Below, one piece after another: positions 40,237-48,699 of a DNA stretch of 64,000 nucleotides; positions within the stretch are counted from its first letter, which is position 1; every line of letters begins with the position of its first letter. The position numbers were made by a program, and so were the translations under genes. Below the pieces are notes generated by a model. That model was given only the letters and a program-made list of their open reading frames with translations. It was not told the origin of the DNA and did not search any database. This stretch comes from Prochlorococcus sp. AG-402-L18 (GTDB taxonomy: Bacteria > Cyanobacteriota > Cyanobacteriia > PCC-6307 > Cyanobiaceae): positions 102,812 to 166,811 of the forward strand of contig QCIL01000001.1 of assembly GCA_003216725.1 (NCBI GenBank), written 5' to 3'.

Positions 40237-40950
40237 TTATGTATTAGAGGTGTATGCGACTCTTTTTCGTTCAAGTAATAATGGAACTGCTACACAAGCC
40301 ACATTCAATGATTCTACAAGCTCACTATGCGGAATTGAAATTGTTTCATTAAAAGCTTCTTGAATTTTTTTATGAATACCCTGACCTTCGTTACCCAAAA
40401 TTAATGCAGTACGTTTTGTCCAATCAATTTCCCAGTAGGGCTTTGAAGAATTTTTAAATTTTTTACTATAACTACTAGTAGAAAATATATTAAATCCAAT
40501 ATTTGACAATTTAGACAATGAGTCTAATAAAGAATTGATTATTTCTTCCTCAGCTCCTTCAAATCTTAGAAATGGTAGGTGAAAGACGGCACCAGATGAT
40601 GCTCTTAATACTTTTTGGTTCAGAGGGTGAGCACCTCCAGCTAAAAGGATTGAATCTACCCCTGCTGCTAGAGCAGTTCTAAAAAGATTCCCCATGTTCC
40701 CAGGATCTTGAATCCTATCAAGAACAAGAACTAAATCATCTTTAATATTAAATTTGTAATTAGGGATTGATGAGGTTTCGACTAATGCAGCAATACCATC
40801 TGGATTAATTGTTGATATTGCATAAGCTAAAACCTCTTCTGAAACAATAGTTTTTAATGATTTACCAAACTGTTTGCTAAGATTTTGATTCTTTCTAAGC
40901 CATTTTTCAGTAACTAAAATTTTAGAAGGAGTATTTCCAGACTTCAACAA
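40237..40950 (-). CDS. SpoU/TrmH-family RNA 2'-O-methyltransferase (true start upstream)
   Basis: 237 residues as drawn from TTG 40950. The SPOUT motifs are LDRIQDPGNMGNLFRTALAAG, ILGNEGQGI and SLNVACVAVPLLLERKR. The frame continues upstream to 41115 and encodes a plausible substrate-binding N-terminus (LVKRFRSFKRGSSRKEKDFF, then CIEGTHLIEELL), so the true protein is about 280-290 residues, but there is no ATG/GTG/TTG in that stretch. A single extra A in the AAAA run near 41099 would put the ATG at 41108 in frame. The exact RNA target is unknown. Confidence 0.88.
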   Translation of the reverse strand: MLKSGNTPSKILVTEKWLRKNQNLSKQFGKSLKTIVSEEVLAYAISTINPDGIAALVETSSIPNYKFNIKDDLVLVLDRIQDPGNMGNLFRTALAAGVDSILLAGGAHPLNQKVLRASSGAVFHLPFLRFEGAEEEIINSLLDSLSKLSNIGFNIFSTSSYSKKFKNSSKPYWEIDWTKRTALILGNEGQGIHKKIQEAFNETISIPHSELVESLNVACVAVPLLLERKRVAYTSNT

Positions 40951-41270
40951 TTCTTCGATGAGATGAGTGCCCTCTATGCAAAAAAAGTCTTTTTCTTTGC
41001 GCGAAGATCCTCTTTTAAATGATCTAAATCTTTTAACTAGATTATTATTTTTACTAGTTATTTTTAAAAAAGTATTTTCTATGAGAAATTTGAGAATTTT
41101 GTTATCATTTATATTTTAATTTCCATAAAAGTTTTGATCAATAATTTTTTAGATTTAATTTCCAAAAATTCGAATAATACATTTTTACTTTTAATTAATA
41201 TTCAGGGCGTTACATTAGGTGGACTTAATAATGTTAGTTTGTCATTATAAATTTAATAAATTAAGTCTTA

Positions 41271-42641
41271 ATGATTTGCGGAAGCAAAAATAAGTCATAT
41301 CTTAAATCGCAAAATTTAAAGATTTTTGGCCAAGGTAAATTAAATGGAAGAATTGAGATAAGTGGCGCGAAGAATTCGGCCTTAGTTTTACTTGCAGCAA
41401 CATTATTAACTAATGAAAGAATAATTCTTGAGAATGTTCCCCGTCTTACTGATATTGAAAAAATGAGAAATATCCTTAAGAATTTAGGCGTTAATATATT
41501 AGATAAAAACAATACATTAGAGATAGATTCAAAAAATATTTCCATTAAAGAGCTTCCATATAAACTTGTTAATAGATTAAGAGCTAGTTTCTTTTGTATC
41601 GGTGCACTATTAAGCAAATTTGGAGAGGCTAAAGTCCCCTTACCTGGAGGGTGCAATATTGGTTTAAGGCCAATAGATGAGCACATTAATGGACTCAAAG
41701 CATTAGGAGCTGAAATTATTATTGAAGAAGGAATTGTTAAAGCAAAAATAAAGGACAAGAGGAAAAAACTTTGCGGTACTAATATCAAATTAAAATGTCC
41801 AAGCGTTGGAGCAACTGAAACTTTAATAATGGCAGCATCTCTAGCAGAGGGCAGGACTATTATTGAGAATGCTGCGAGAGAACCCGAAATTCAGGATTTA
41901 TGCCAAATGCTTAATAAAATGGGGGCAAAAATTTTCGACTCTGGTAAAGAAAAAATAATTATTGATGGTGTTAATAAACTTGGTGGTTGTACTCATAAAG
42001 TAATTCCAGACCGAATAGAGGCTGGAACTTTTCTAATCGCTGCTGCTGCAACTTCCTCTTCAATAACAATTTATCCTGTAATTCCTAATCATCTTGAAGC
42101 TGTTACAAATAAGCTTCAAGAGAGTGGGAGTAAAATTACAATTAAAGGTAATTCAATAACAATTAATGGTAAAGAGATTAAAGGAGTTGATATTGATACA
42201 GCACCCTTTCCCGGATTTCCTACTGATTTACAGGCACCATTTACAGCTTTAATGACCATCGCTAAAGGTGAATCAAAGATTACTGAAACAATTTTCGAAA
42301 ACAGAATGAATCATATTCATTTACTTAATAAAATGGGTGCATGTATAAAATTAAATAAAAACGTCGCTCATATTAAAGGCGTTAAAACAATTAAGGGGAT
42401 GGATCTTGTTGGCTCAGATTTAAGGTCATCTGCTGCATTAATAATTGCTGGGATTATCGCTAAAGGGAATAGTAATATCTATGGTTTAGAGCATTTGGAT
42501 AGAGGTTATGAAAATTTTGAATCAAAATTGAAAATGCTAGGTATTAATATAAAAAGAGAATTTAAAAAAAGAACCTTAAATGATGAAGAATATAAAGTTA
42601 ATTCTGAAACTGATGAAATTCCAAAATTCAGAGCAGCCTGA
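41271..42641 (+). CDS. murA: UDP-N-acetylglucosamine 1-carboxyvinyltransferase
   Basis: First committed step of peptidoglycan synthesis. SGAKNSALVLLAATLL near the N-terminus and PGGCNIGLRPIDEHINGL, which carries the catalytic Cys near residue 128 (fosfomycin-sensitive type). TAPFPGFPTDLQAPF, ENRMNHI and the DLRSSAALIIAG motif complete the family. 456 residues including a short charged C-terminal extension. ATG 41271. The minus ORF at 41261-41788 is a shadow. Confidence 0.96.
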   Translation: MICGSKNKSYLKSQNLKIFGQGKLNGRIEISGAKNSALVLLAATLLTNERIILENVPRLTDIEKMRNILKNLGVNILDKNNTLEIDSKNISIKELPYKLVNRLRASFFCIGALLSKFGEAKVPLPGGCNIGLRPIDEHINGLKALGAEIIIEEGIVKAKIKDKRKKLCGTNIKLKCPSVGATETLIMAASLAEGRTIIENAAREPEIQDLCQMLNKMGAKIFDSGKEKIIIDGVNKLGGCTHKVIPDRIEAGTFLIAAAATSSSITIYPVIPNHLEAVTNKLQESGSKITIKGNSITINGKEIKGVDIDTAPFPGFPTDLQAPFTALMTIAKGESKITETIFENRMNHIHLLNKMGACIKLNKNVAHIKGVKTIKGMDLVGSDLRSSAALIIAGIIAKGNSNIYGLEHLDRGYENFESKLKMLGINIKREFKKRTLNDEEYKVNSETDEIPKFRAA

Positions 42642-42676
42642 AGAATAAACAAAGAACCTATTTAAGCAATACTAAT

Positions 42677-42784
42677 TCAAACGTAAGCAATATTGATAAG
42701 TGATATACAACCAAGAAATAAAAGCAACAATACTAAAAAACGATTGGACCAAATTCTATTTAAACCACTAAACTTGAAATTCAT
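42677..42784 (-). CDS. 35-residue single-pass membrane microprotein (second of a pair)
   Basis: Too short for the ORF track. ATG 42784-42782 overlaps the stop of the preceding micro-ORF (TAATG on the minus strand). It encodes MNFKFSGLNRIWSNRFLVLL and continues to a TGA at 42677-42679; residues 16-34 form one membrane helix (FLVLLLLFLGCISLINIAYV end). The short basic N-terminus should face the cytosol. No family recognised. The coupling to the neighbouring micro-ORF and matching size support a real gene. Confidence 0.55.
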   Translation of the reverse strand: MNFKFSGLNRIWSNRFLVLLLLFLGCISLINIAYV

Positions 42785-42891
42785 TAAACCCAAGTCCCAC
42801 CATTAGTTACTAATACTGTCATAGTTGTTACTACGACAAAAAGAAAAGGAACAAATTTTAAAGATAACTTTTTAGCTTGAATCTTAGACAT
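42784..42891 (-). CDS. 35-residue single-pass membrane microprotein (first of a pair)
   Basis: Too short for the ORF track. ATG 42891 to TAA 42784-42786. The product begins MSKIQAKKLSLKFVPFLFVV and ends NGGTWV; a basic head is followed by a hydrophobic helix at about residues 12-29. A purine-rich GAAGAAAA stretch precedes the ATG. Comparable in size to photosynthetic and NDH-1 micro-subunits, but it does not match any I can recall. The next micro-ORF starts within its stop codon. Confidence 0.55.
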   Translation of the reverse strand: MSKIQAKKLSLKFVPFLFVVVTTMTVLVTNGGTWV

Positions 42892-42990
42892 AATTTTTTC
42901 TTCAACTATAACATAATATTACTAATCGTGAAGCGTCTAACACGAAATAAAGTCTTTTACTAAAAAATATCTACATAACTGTAACCATTC

Positions 42991-43006
42991 TGTGTATTAA
43001 TACACA
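42991..43006. promoter_or_regulatory. Perfect 16-bp palindrome, possible operator
   Basis: TGTGTATTAATACACA reads the same on both strands. It lies in the gap between the micro-ORF pair and tRNA-Leu, 100 bp upstream of the first micro-ORF's start (minus strand). It could be a binding site for a dimeric regulator; no partner is known. The gap 42892-43297 otherwise holds only weak, very short frames on both strands and a moderately GC-richer patch at 43050-43125. Confidence 0.4.
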
Positions 43007-43297
43007 TATTTCCTTCCTCTTGTCATTAATCTTGGTATTGACATCGTTTTTTGCAAGATGGTTGACTGCGAGACATAAGGCCAAGTTCTTCGTTGCTATC
43101 TAGATGTAAGATCCATGCAAATATTACTAATTAGATAAGAATTCTGTTTATCATTTTTTACCTTTTAGAATTTATGTGTGGATATTCTGCATTTAAAATT
43201 TAAAAAAAAATGCGGTACTTCCATAGACCCCAAAATAGTGCCAAAAAAGCCTATTTTTGCTATTATTTTCTTAGTTGTTAATTGCTGAGAAAGCAAT

Positions 43298-43379
43298 GGG
43301 AGCGTGGTGAAATTGGTAGACGCACCGCACTCAAAATGCGGCACCTTCGGGTATGTCGGTTCAAGTCCGACCGCTCCCA
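43298..43379 (+). tRNA. tRNA-Leu (anticodon CAA)
   Basis: 82 nt. Acceptor GGGAGCG pairs with CGCTCCC; anticodon stem CCGCA/TGCGG with loop CTCAAAA gives anticodon CAA (codon UUG). A long variable arm (class II) and the T loop GGTTCAAGTCC are present. Discriminator A; CCA is not encoded. The argD start codon follows after 5 bp. The plus ORF start at 43304 in the track is inside this tRNA and is not real. Confidence 0.97.
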
Positions 43380-43384
43380 CTTTG

Positions 43385-44560
43385 ATGAATACTTATAGTC
43401 GATTCAATATATCTTTCAAAAGAGGAAAAGGTTGTTGGTTGTGGGACAAAACAGGTAAAAAATATCTTGATGCAGTTGCGGGTATAGCAACGTGTAGTTT
43501 AGGACATAGCGATGGAGTTTTAAGAAGAAAGTTATCTTCTCAACTAAAAAAGATTCAACACATTTCAAATCTCTATAACATTGAAGAACAAGAACAATTA
43601 AGCAAAACTTTAACGAATATTAGTTGTGCTGAAAGCGTTTTTTTCTGTAACAGTGGAGCGGAAGCAAATGAATCAGCTATTAAATTAATCAAAAAATACG
43701 GAAATAAAACAAATGAAGGTAAAGAATCAATTATTCTTGCAGCAGAATCTAGTTTTCATGGAAGAACATTAGCAGCCTTAAGTGCGACTGGTCAGCCAAA
43801 ATACCACAAAGGTTTCGAACCCATGATTAGAGGGTTCAAATTTTTTAAATTTAATAATTTTGATTCGGTAAAAAAATTATTTGAAGAATGTGAAAATAAT
43901 GATCAAAAAATTTCTGGTGTTTTGGTTGAACCTATACAAGGAGAAGGTGGGGTAATCCCTGGGAATAAAATATTTTTTAAAAGTTTAAGAGAAATATGCG
44001 ATAAATTTAATTCCCTTCTAATATTTGATGAGGTCCAAAGTGGAGTAGGTCGCACTGGGAAAATGTGGGGTTATGAGAATTTAGGAATAGAACCTGATGG
44101 ATTCACTCTTGCTAAAGGTTTAGGCGGAGGTCATGCAATTGGTGCATTATTGGTAAAAGAAAAAGCTAATATTTTTTCTCCTGGAGAGCATGCAAGCACT
44201 TTTGGAGGGAACCCATTCGCCTGTAGGGCTGCCTTAACTGTTTTGGAAGAAATCAATAGAAGAAATCTTCTCAATAATGTTTATTTGAGAGGAGAACAAT
44301 TAAGCGTCGGATTTGAAAAATTGTCAAAAAAATATTCCAATATTATTATCGGTAAAAGAGGTTTAGGTCTCATACAAGGTCTTGTTATAAATGATAAATA
44401 TTTGGATGCAAAAAAAATCACCTTAAAAGCTTTTGATAAAGGATTACTTGTAGTTCCTGCAGGTGGAAACGTCGTTAGAATAGTTCCTCCATTAACTATA
44501 TCTAGACGAGAAATAAACATCCTTTTGGATAAGCTAAATTCTATTTTTGAGGAGATATAG
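43385..44560 (+). CDS. argD: Acetylornithine aminotransferase
   Basis: PLP enzyme of arginine synthesis. The start is ATG 43385 (MNTYSRFNISFKRGKG), not the track's 43304, which would run through the tRNA. NSGAEANESAIKLI, SFHGRTLAALSATGQ, LLIFDEVQSGVGRTGKMW and the PLP lysine in TLAKGLGGGHAIGALL are present. 391 residues is typical. With only 5 bp after the tRNA, its transcript probably also carries tRNA-Leu or begins within it. Confidence 0.95.
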   Translation: MNTYSRFNISFKRGKGCWLWDKTGKKYLDAVAGIATCSLGHSDGVLRRKLSSQLKKIQHISNLYNIEEQEQLSKTLTNISCAESVFFCNSGAEANESAIKLIKKYGNKTNEGKESIILAAESSFHGRTLAALSATGQPKYHKGFEPMIRGFKFFKFNNFDSVKKLFEECENNDQKISGVLVEPIQGEGGVIPGNKIFFKSLREICDKFNSLLIFDEVQSGVGRTGKMWGYENLGIEPDGFTLAKGLGGGHAIGALLVKEKANIFSPGEHASTFGGNPFACRAALTVLEEINRRNLLNNVYLRGEQLSVGFEKLSKKYSNIIIGKRGLGLIQGLVINDKYLDAKKITLKAFDKGLLVVPAGGNVVRIVPPLTISRREINILLDKLNSIFEEI

Positions 44561-44571
44561 CTTTTAAAATT

Positions 44572-45804
44572 TTGAAAAATACTAATTTAAAATTTTTTGA
44601 ATCAATATCACCTAAATATGAAAGGGATAATATCAAGTTGGGTTTATTAAGAGTAAAAAAAGTTATTCAAAAAATGGGTAATCCTTGCAGAAATATTCCT
44701 GCTATACAAATTGTTGGAACCAACGGGAAAGGGTCAATTGCAGCATTTTTAGAAAGTATACTTTTTGTAGCCAATAAGAATTTTGGTGTAACAACTTCTC
44801 CTCACCTTTTTGATATATCTGAGAGGATAAGAATTAATAAGGTAAATATTAACAAAACTGATTTTGAAGAAATTTATAGAAGAATAGAAAAAAATTTTTC
44901 AAATTATGGATTAACTCCTTTTGAAAAAATTATTTGCTGTGCACTCAATCATTTCAATGAAAAGAAAGTTGAACTGCTCATTCTTGAAGCAGGCTTAGGG
45001 GGACGATTAGACGCGACAACAGCTCATAAATTAAGGCCAATAATAGCTATTGGGAACATTGGCCTAGATCATAAAGAATTTCTGGGAGATACAATTGAAA
45101 AAATTGCCAAGGAAAAATTAGCTGTTATTGAAAAAGACTCAATTGTTATCTCTAGCAATCAAAACAGTCAAGTTGAAAATTTAATAAATAAAAAAGTTAA
45201 AGATGTTGGAGCAGAAATAATCTGGAAAGATTCAATCTCAAGCCGGTATGAGCTTGGATTAAGAGGAACTTTCCAAAAGCAAAATGCATCAGTCGCTGTT
45301 GGGGCAATTGAAGCTCTAAATAAATTGGGATTTAAGATTAAAGAAAAATATATTTATGAAGGTCTGAAAAAAGCAACTTGGAATGGAAGGCTAGAAATAA
45401 TTAATTATTTAAACAAAAAAATACTTGTAGATTGTGCGCATAATTATCCTGCCGCAAAAGCTCTCTCAAATGAACGGAACAATTGGGAAAATGAACAGAA
45501 AGGAATTTATTGGATTTTAGGTGTGCAAAAACAAAAAGATATTTACTCAATACTAAAAACACTTCTAGATAAAAATGATCACTTATTACTTGTGCCAGTA
45601 CCCAACCAACCTAGTTGGAAGTTAAAAGATTTATCCGAGATTAACGATATTAACTTTCAAAAAATAATTGAGTTTGAGTCATTTGAGTTTGCAATTAAAT
45701 ATTTATTTACCCTTGAAAAATGGCCAATTAATCATCCTGTTCTAACAGGTTCTATTTTTTTAGTCGCAGAATTTATTAAATTTTCAAATACACGTAAATA
45801 TTAA
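44572..45804 (+). CDS. folC: Folylpolyglutamate synthase / dihydrofolate synthase
   Basis: Adds glutamate to folates. The P-loop VGTNGKGSIAAFLE is near residue 48, followed by TTSPHLFDISERIRIN, the catalytic LEAGLGGRLDATTAH, GNIGLDHKEFLGDTIE and DCAHNYPAAKAL. 410 residues. It starts at TTG 44572, 11 bp after argD, so the two share an operon. It overlaps the convergent flavoprotein stop by 4 bp. Confidence 0.94.
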   Translation: MKNTNLKFFESISPKYERDNIKLGLLRVKKVIQKMGNPCRNIPAIQIVGTNGKGSIAAFLESILFVANKNFGVTTSPHLFDISERIRINKVNINKTDFEEIYRRIEKNFSNYGLTPFEKIICCALNHFNEKKVELLILEAGLGGRLDATTAHKLRPIIAIGNIGLDHKEFLGDTIEKIAKEKLAVIEKDSIVISSNQNSQVENLINKKVKDVGAEIIWKDSISSRYELGLRGTFQKQNASVAVGAIEALNKLGFKIKEKYIYEGLKKATWNGRLEIINYLNKKILVDCAHNYPAAKALSNERNNWENEQKGIYWILGVQKQKDIYSILKTLLDKNDHLLLVPVPNQPSWKLKDLSEINDINFQKIIEFESFEFAIKYLFTLEKWPINHPVLTGSIFLVAEFIKFSNTRKY

Positions 45805-47156
45805 ATATTAAATTTTTCTTTTATTGCCCAACCCTCCAATTTCCCTGGATTTAATAGCCCTTTATCATCAAATTTTAATTTCGCTTTTACCTGGTCAGCG
45901 TCAACCACTCCAAGGCCTCCGCCTTCGACAGTTAAAACATGGGGATTAAAAATAAACGCACCAAGTTTTTTACAATCATTCATTATTTCGTTTAATTCCT
46001 CTACCCCATTCCACTTTAATACTGGCAAAGCAGCTAATCTTGGTGATCCTTGCTGAGAGACTGCCTCTATATGCCAAAGAACTTTTTTACCCCATTTTTT
46101 TCTCAAAAAATTAATTAATTCAAATTCATTATTCTGTGGCAGAAGCATCTGTAAATATGTCCAATTTTTATCCCTAGACCTCATATGGAGAGTTGTATGA
46201 TTCCATACGACTTCAGAAATTCCATTAACTAGTTTTTCTTCTTCTCCCAGGAGCGAAGATTCAACTTTAAATTTTTTACAAATCATATCTATTGTTTTGA
46301 TTCCTCCAAGAGTAGATTGAATTAATATCTTGTGACTTATCGATTTACTTTTAAACCATCTTGGCATTTGATCTACAATTTCTTCTTCAAGAATTGCTCC
46401 AAGTTTTAGATCAATTGCTGCACTAGTAAGAGTTTTTAATATTTTTATTGCTTTTTCAAGTTCAGTACAATCTATAACTATTGAATACCAACTATGTTTA
46501 ATATCAGTAGCAAGTAATAAAGAAGTAATAATTCCATTGGTCCCGTAAGCATGATTTAGAGGTTCAGATTCTTCTGCATCAAACTTTAATAATTCAGGTT
46601 TCTCATTCATTGTTATTGCTTCTAAACCTATAAGATTGCCAGGATCTCTCAAGAATCCCCATCTAATCGATCCAATACCTCCTGATCCACCTGCAATAAA
46701 TCCTCCAATTGTAGCGGTTTTCCAAGTACTTGGAAGCAACCTTAATTCCCTCCCATATTTCTCTAATTGTTTGTTCAAATCTACCATTAAACAACCAGAC
46801 TGTACTTTCACAAAACCCGTTTCAGGATCAAAATCTTCTAGCTTATTAAATCGACTCATCTGCATAACAACTCCTTTGAACAAAGGAACCGCTTGTCCAT
46901 AATTGCCTGTACCTGAACCTCTTAAAGTAAGTGGTATATCAAATTCCCAACAAATTTCTGCTACTTTTTTCACTGAACTATGATTACCTGGTCTTACTAC
47001 CAAATCAGCGATACATCCATCCAATTTTTCAGAAAGAATTGGAGAATAATTATAAAAATCTTTTGAGAGTCTTTTTACGTCTGATTCGCTCTCAATAATC
47101 TCTAAATTATCCACTGTCTTTAATTTATTTATAAATTTTAAATTACTTAATGTCAT
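45801..47156 (-). CDS. FAD-binding oxidoreductase (GlcD-like)
   Basis: 451 residues. The N-terminal FAD-binding type 4 (PCMH) domain has VVRPGNHSSVKKVAEICWE, RGSGTGNYGQAVPLFKGVVM and GGFIAGGSGGIGSIRWGFLR. The C-terminal domain resembles FAD-linked oxidases such as GlcD and lactate/alcohol oxidases. The substrate is unknown; 2-hydroxy acid oxidation is the usual role. It lies 37 bp downstream of the amidohydrolase on the same strand and may be co-transcribed. Confidence 0.85.
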   Translation of the reverse strand: MTLSNLKFINKLKTVDNLEIIESESDVKRLSKDFYNYSPILSEKLDGCIADLVVRPGNHSSVKKVAEICWEFDIPLTLRGSGTGNYGQAVPLFKGVVMQMSRFNKLEDFDPETGFVKVQSGCLMVDLNKQLEKYGRELRLLPSTWKTATIGGFIAGGSGGIGSIRWGFLRDPGNLIGLEAITMNEKPELLKFDAEESEPLNHAYGTNGIITSLLLATDIKHSWYSIVIDCTELEKAIKILKTLTSAAIDLKLGAILEEEIVDQMPRWFKSKSISHKILIQSTLGGIKTIDMICKKFKVESSLLGEEEKLVNGISEVVWNHTTLHMRSRDKNWTYLQMLLPQNNEFELINFLRKKWGKKVLWHIEAVSQQGSPRLAALPVLKWNGVEELNEIMNDCKKLGAFIFNPHVLTVEGGGLGVVDADQVKAKLKFDDKGLLNPGKLEGWAIKEKFNI

Positions 47157-47193
47157 TAAAATATTTTACAATGTTTTTTTATAAATTAGTCTA

Positions 47194-48426
47194 TTAGCGA
47201 TATAAAACGCCTTTTATAAATACTTTTCTTTTTAAACTGCTTGCAAAAACATCTGCCCAACGCTGTCCATCTAATATCACGAAATCAGCAGGGCAACCTT
47301 TTTTAACTAAACCATCCCAACTTAAATTTAATAATCTGCTTGGAGCTAAAAAAAGAGAAGATAGTGTCATTCTCTCCCAAGGATTAAGTTGAAGCATAGG
47401 TATTGCACAGGACATCATATAAAAGGGATCAAAATTACCAAATGGGTACCATGGATCCTGAACATTATCACTTCCGATAGAAACATCAACAAATGATTTT
47501 TGTAATTGCTTTATTGGAGCAACTGGTCTTTTTAAAGAGTTAGTTTTACAATTACGATTAAGCAACCAAAAGTTCGTCAAGGGTAGAGCAATAACTTTAA
47601 TATTCTTATCAGCCATTTTTTTTCCAAAATATATTATCTCTCTATCTTTAAGAAACATAAGACTACTCAAATGACTACAAGTAACTGGAACACTAATTTG
47701 AAATTTGTCCATTGTTTCTAATAAAACTTTTATTCCTGCTCCAGGTTTAATAATTGATTCGTCTATATGTAAATCAATTTCTAATTTATATTTATCAGCG
47801 AGAATAAGCATCTTTGAGAGAAATTTGGTTGTCTCTTTCTTATTAAAAGGGGGCACAACAACCCCTCCTAAAATTCCTCCATGAGAAGATAGTAATCTTG
47901 CCAATTCTTCTCCATTTGAAGAATCCCAGAATTTCAATGGGGCTAAAGCAACTAATTGCAATATCAACTCAGAAGATAATTTTTTTTGTAATTTAAAAAG
48001 TTCAATCCAGATATCAATTCCTTGACTTTGATATGTATCAATATGACTTCTAATAGCTCTGTAACCATTTTTTATAGCAATTGATAATGATTTCTCAACT
48101 CTCTCAATGACCTTATCTGTAGTTCTAGTTTTATGTTCTTTAAGATTTACTGATAATGCATCTCCATAGTTTGATGCGAGATTAGGAAAAGCCTCCCATG
48201 TGAAAGATTTATCAATATGTGAGTGAGTTTCAACGAATCTTGGAAAAAGAAGATTTTTTGGCCTCTCATTTTTATTTTTTAGAGGCTTTAATTCAGTAAC
48301 AAATCCATTATCCCAAGTTATTGAAACTGAACATAAACCCTCTATATCAGTATTGAGGTTATTAAAGTCTTCTATTGAACAAAGGGTTCTGGGAATTAGA
48401 ACCTCAGCTTTACCGGAATTATTCAA
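47194..48426 (-). CDS. Cytosine-deaminase-like amidohydrolase
   Basis: 410 residues with the amidohydrolase metal motifs: ETHSHIDKSFT (HxH near residue 74), the DLHIDESI His near 220, TCSHLSSLMF and the Asp of SIGSDNVQDPWYPFGNFDP near 318. This set is characteristic of cytosine/isocytosine deaminases and the related N-isopropylammelide/aminohydrolase group. The exact substrate is uncertain. It starts at TTG 48426 and precedes the flavin oxidoreductase gene. Confidence 0.85.
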   Translation of the reverse strand: MNNSGKAEVLIPRTLCSIEDFNNLNTDIEGLCSVSITWDNGFVTELKPLKNKNERPKNLLFPRFVETHSHIDKSFTWEAFPNLASNYGDALSVNLKEHKTRTTDKVIERVEKSLSIAIKNGYRAIRSHIDTYQSQGIDIWIELFKLQKKLSSELILQLVALAPLKFWDSSNGEELARLLSSHGGILGGVVVPPFNKKETTKFLSKMLILADKYKLEIDLHIDESIIKPGAGIKVLLETMDKFQISVPVTCSHLSSLMFLKDREIIYFGKKMADKNIKVIALPLTNFWLLNRNCKTNSLKRPVAPIKQLQKSFVDVSIGSDNVQDPWYPFGNFDPFYMMSCAIPMLQLNPWERMTLSSLFLAPSRLLNLSWDGLVKKGCPADFVILDGQRWADVFASSLKRKVFIKGVLYR

Positions 48427-48555
48427 GTTTTTGATTTTTATTTTATTTTAAAACATAAGAAAACTTACTGAATAAAAAAAATAATTCAAATTTCCCAAAA
48501 AGATAAAAATAACTATGAAATATTGCCCTTTAGTTGTTAAATTTATAGATGTGAG

Positions 48556-48628
48556 GCGGGCGTCGCCAAGTGGTTAAGGCAGCGGCTTGTGGCGCCGCTA
48601 TTCGGGGGTTCGAATCCCCTCGCTCGCC
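48556..48628 (+). tRNA. tRNA-His (anticodon GTG)
   Basis: 73 nt. Acceptor GCGGGCG pairs with CGCTCGC (one G-U); anticodon stem GCGGC/GCCGC with loop TTGTGGC gives GTG. The extra G at 48555 can act as the encoded G-1 opposite C73, the identity feature of tRNA-His. D arm and T loop (GTTCGAATC) are standard; CCA not encoded. Confidence 0.97.
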
Positions 48629-48699
48629 CTTAAAAAATTACAGCAAAATCTTAAAATTGTAATTTTAAAATTTAAGAATCATTAGAATTTCTTGGCAAA

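Noticed and set aside
40229-40274. Longer lpdA start at ATG 40274
   Set aside because: It would overlap the upstream SpoU gene by 38 bp and add a charged tail not typical of E3; GTG 40229 fits better, though the longer form cannot be excluded.
43007-43297. Several 15-37-codon frames on both strands before tRNA-Leu
   Set aside because: Competing frames on both strands, none with consistent start, ribosome site and composition; not enough to call a gene.
43298-43379. tRNA-Leu as a phage/island attachment site
   Set aside because: No integrase and no repeated tRNA 3' end seen in the window.
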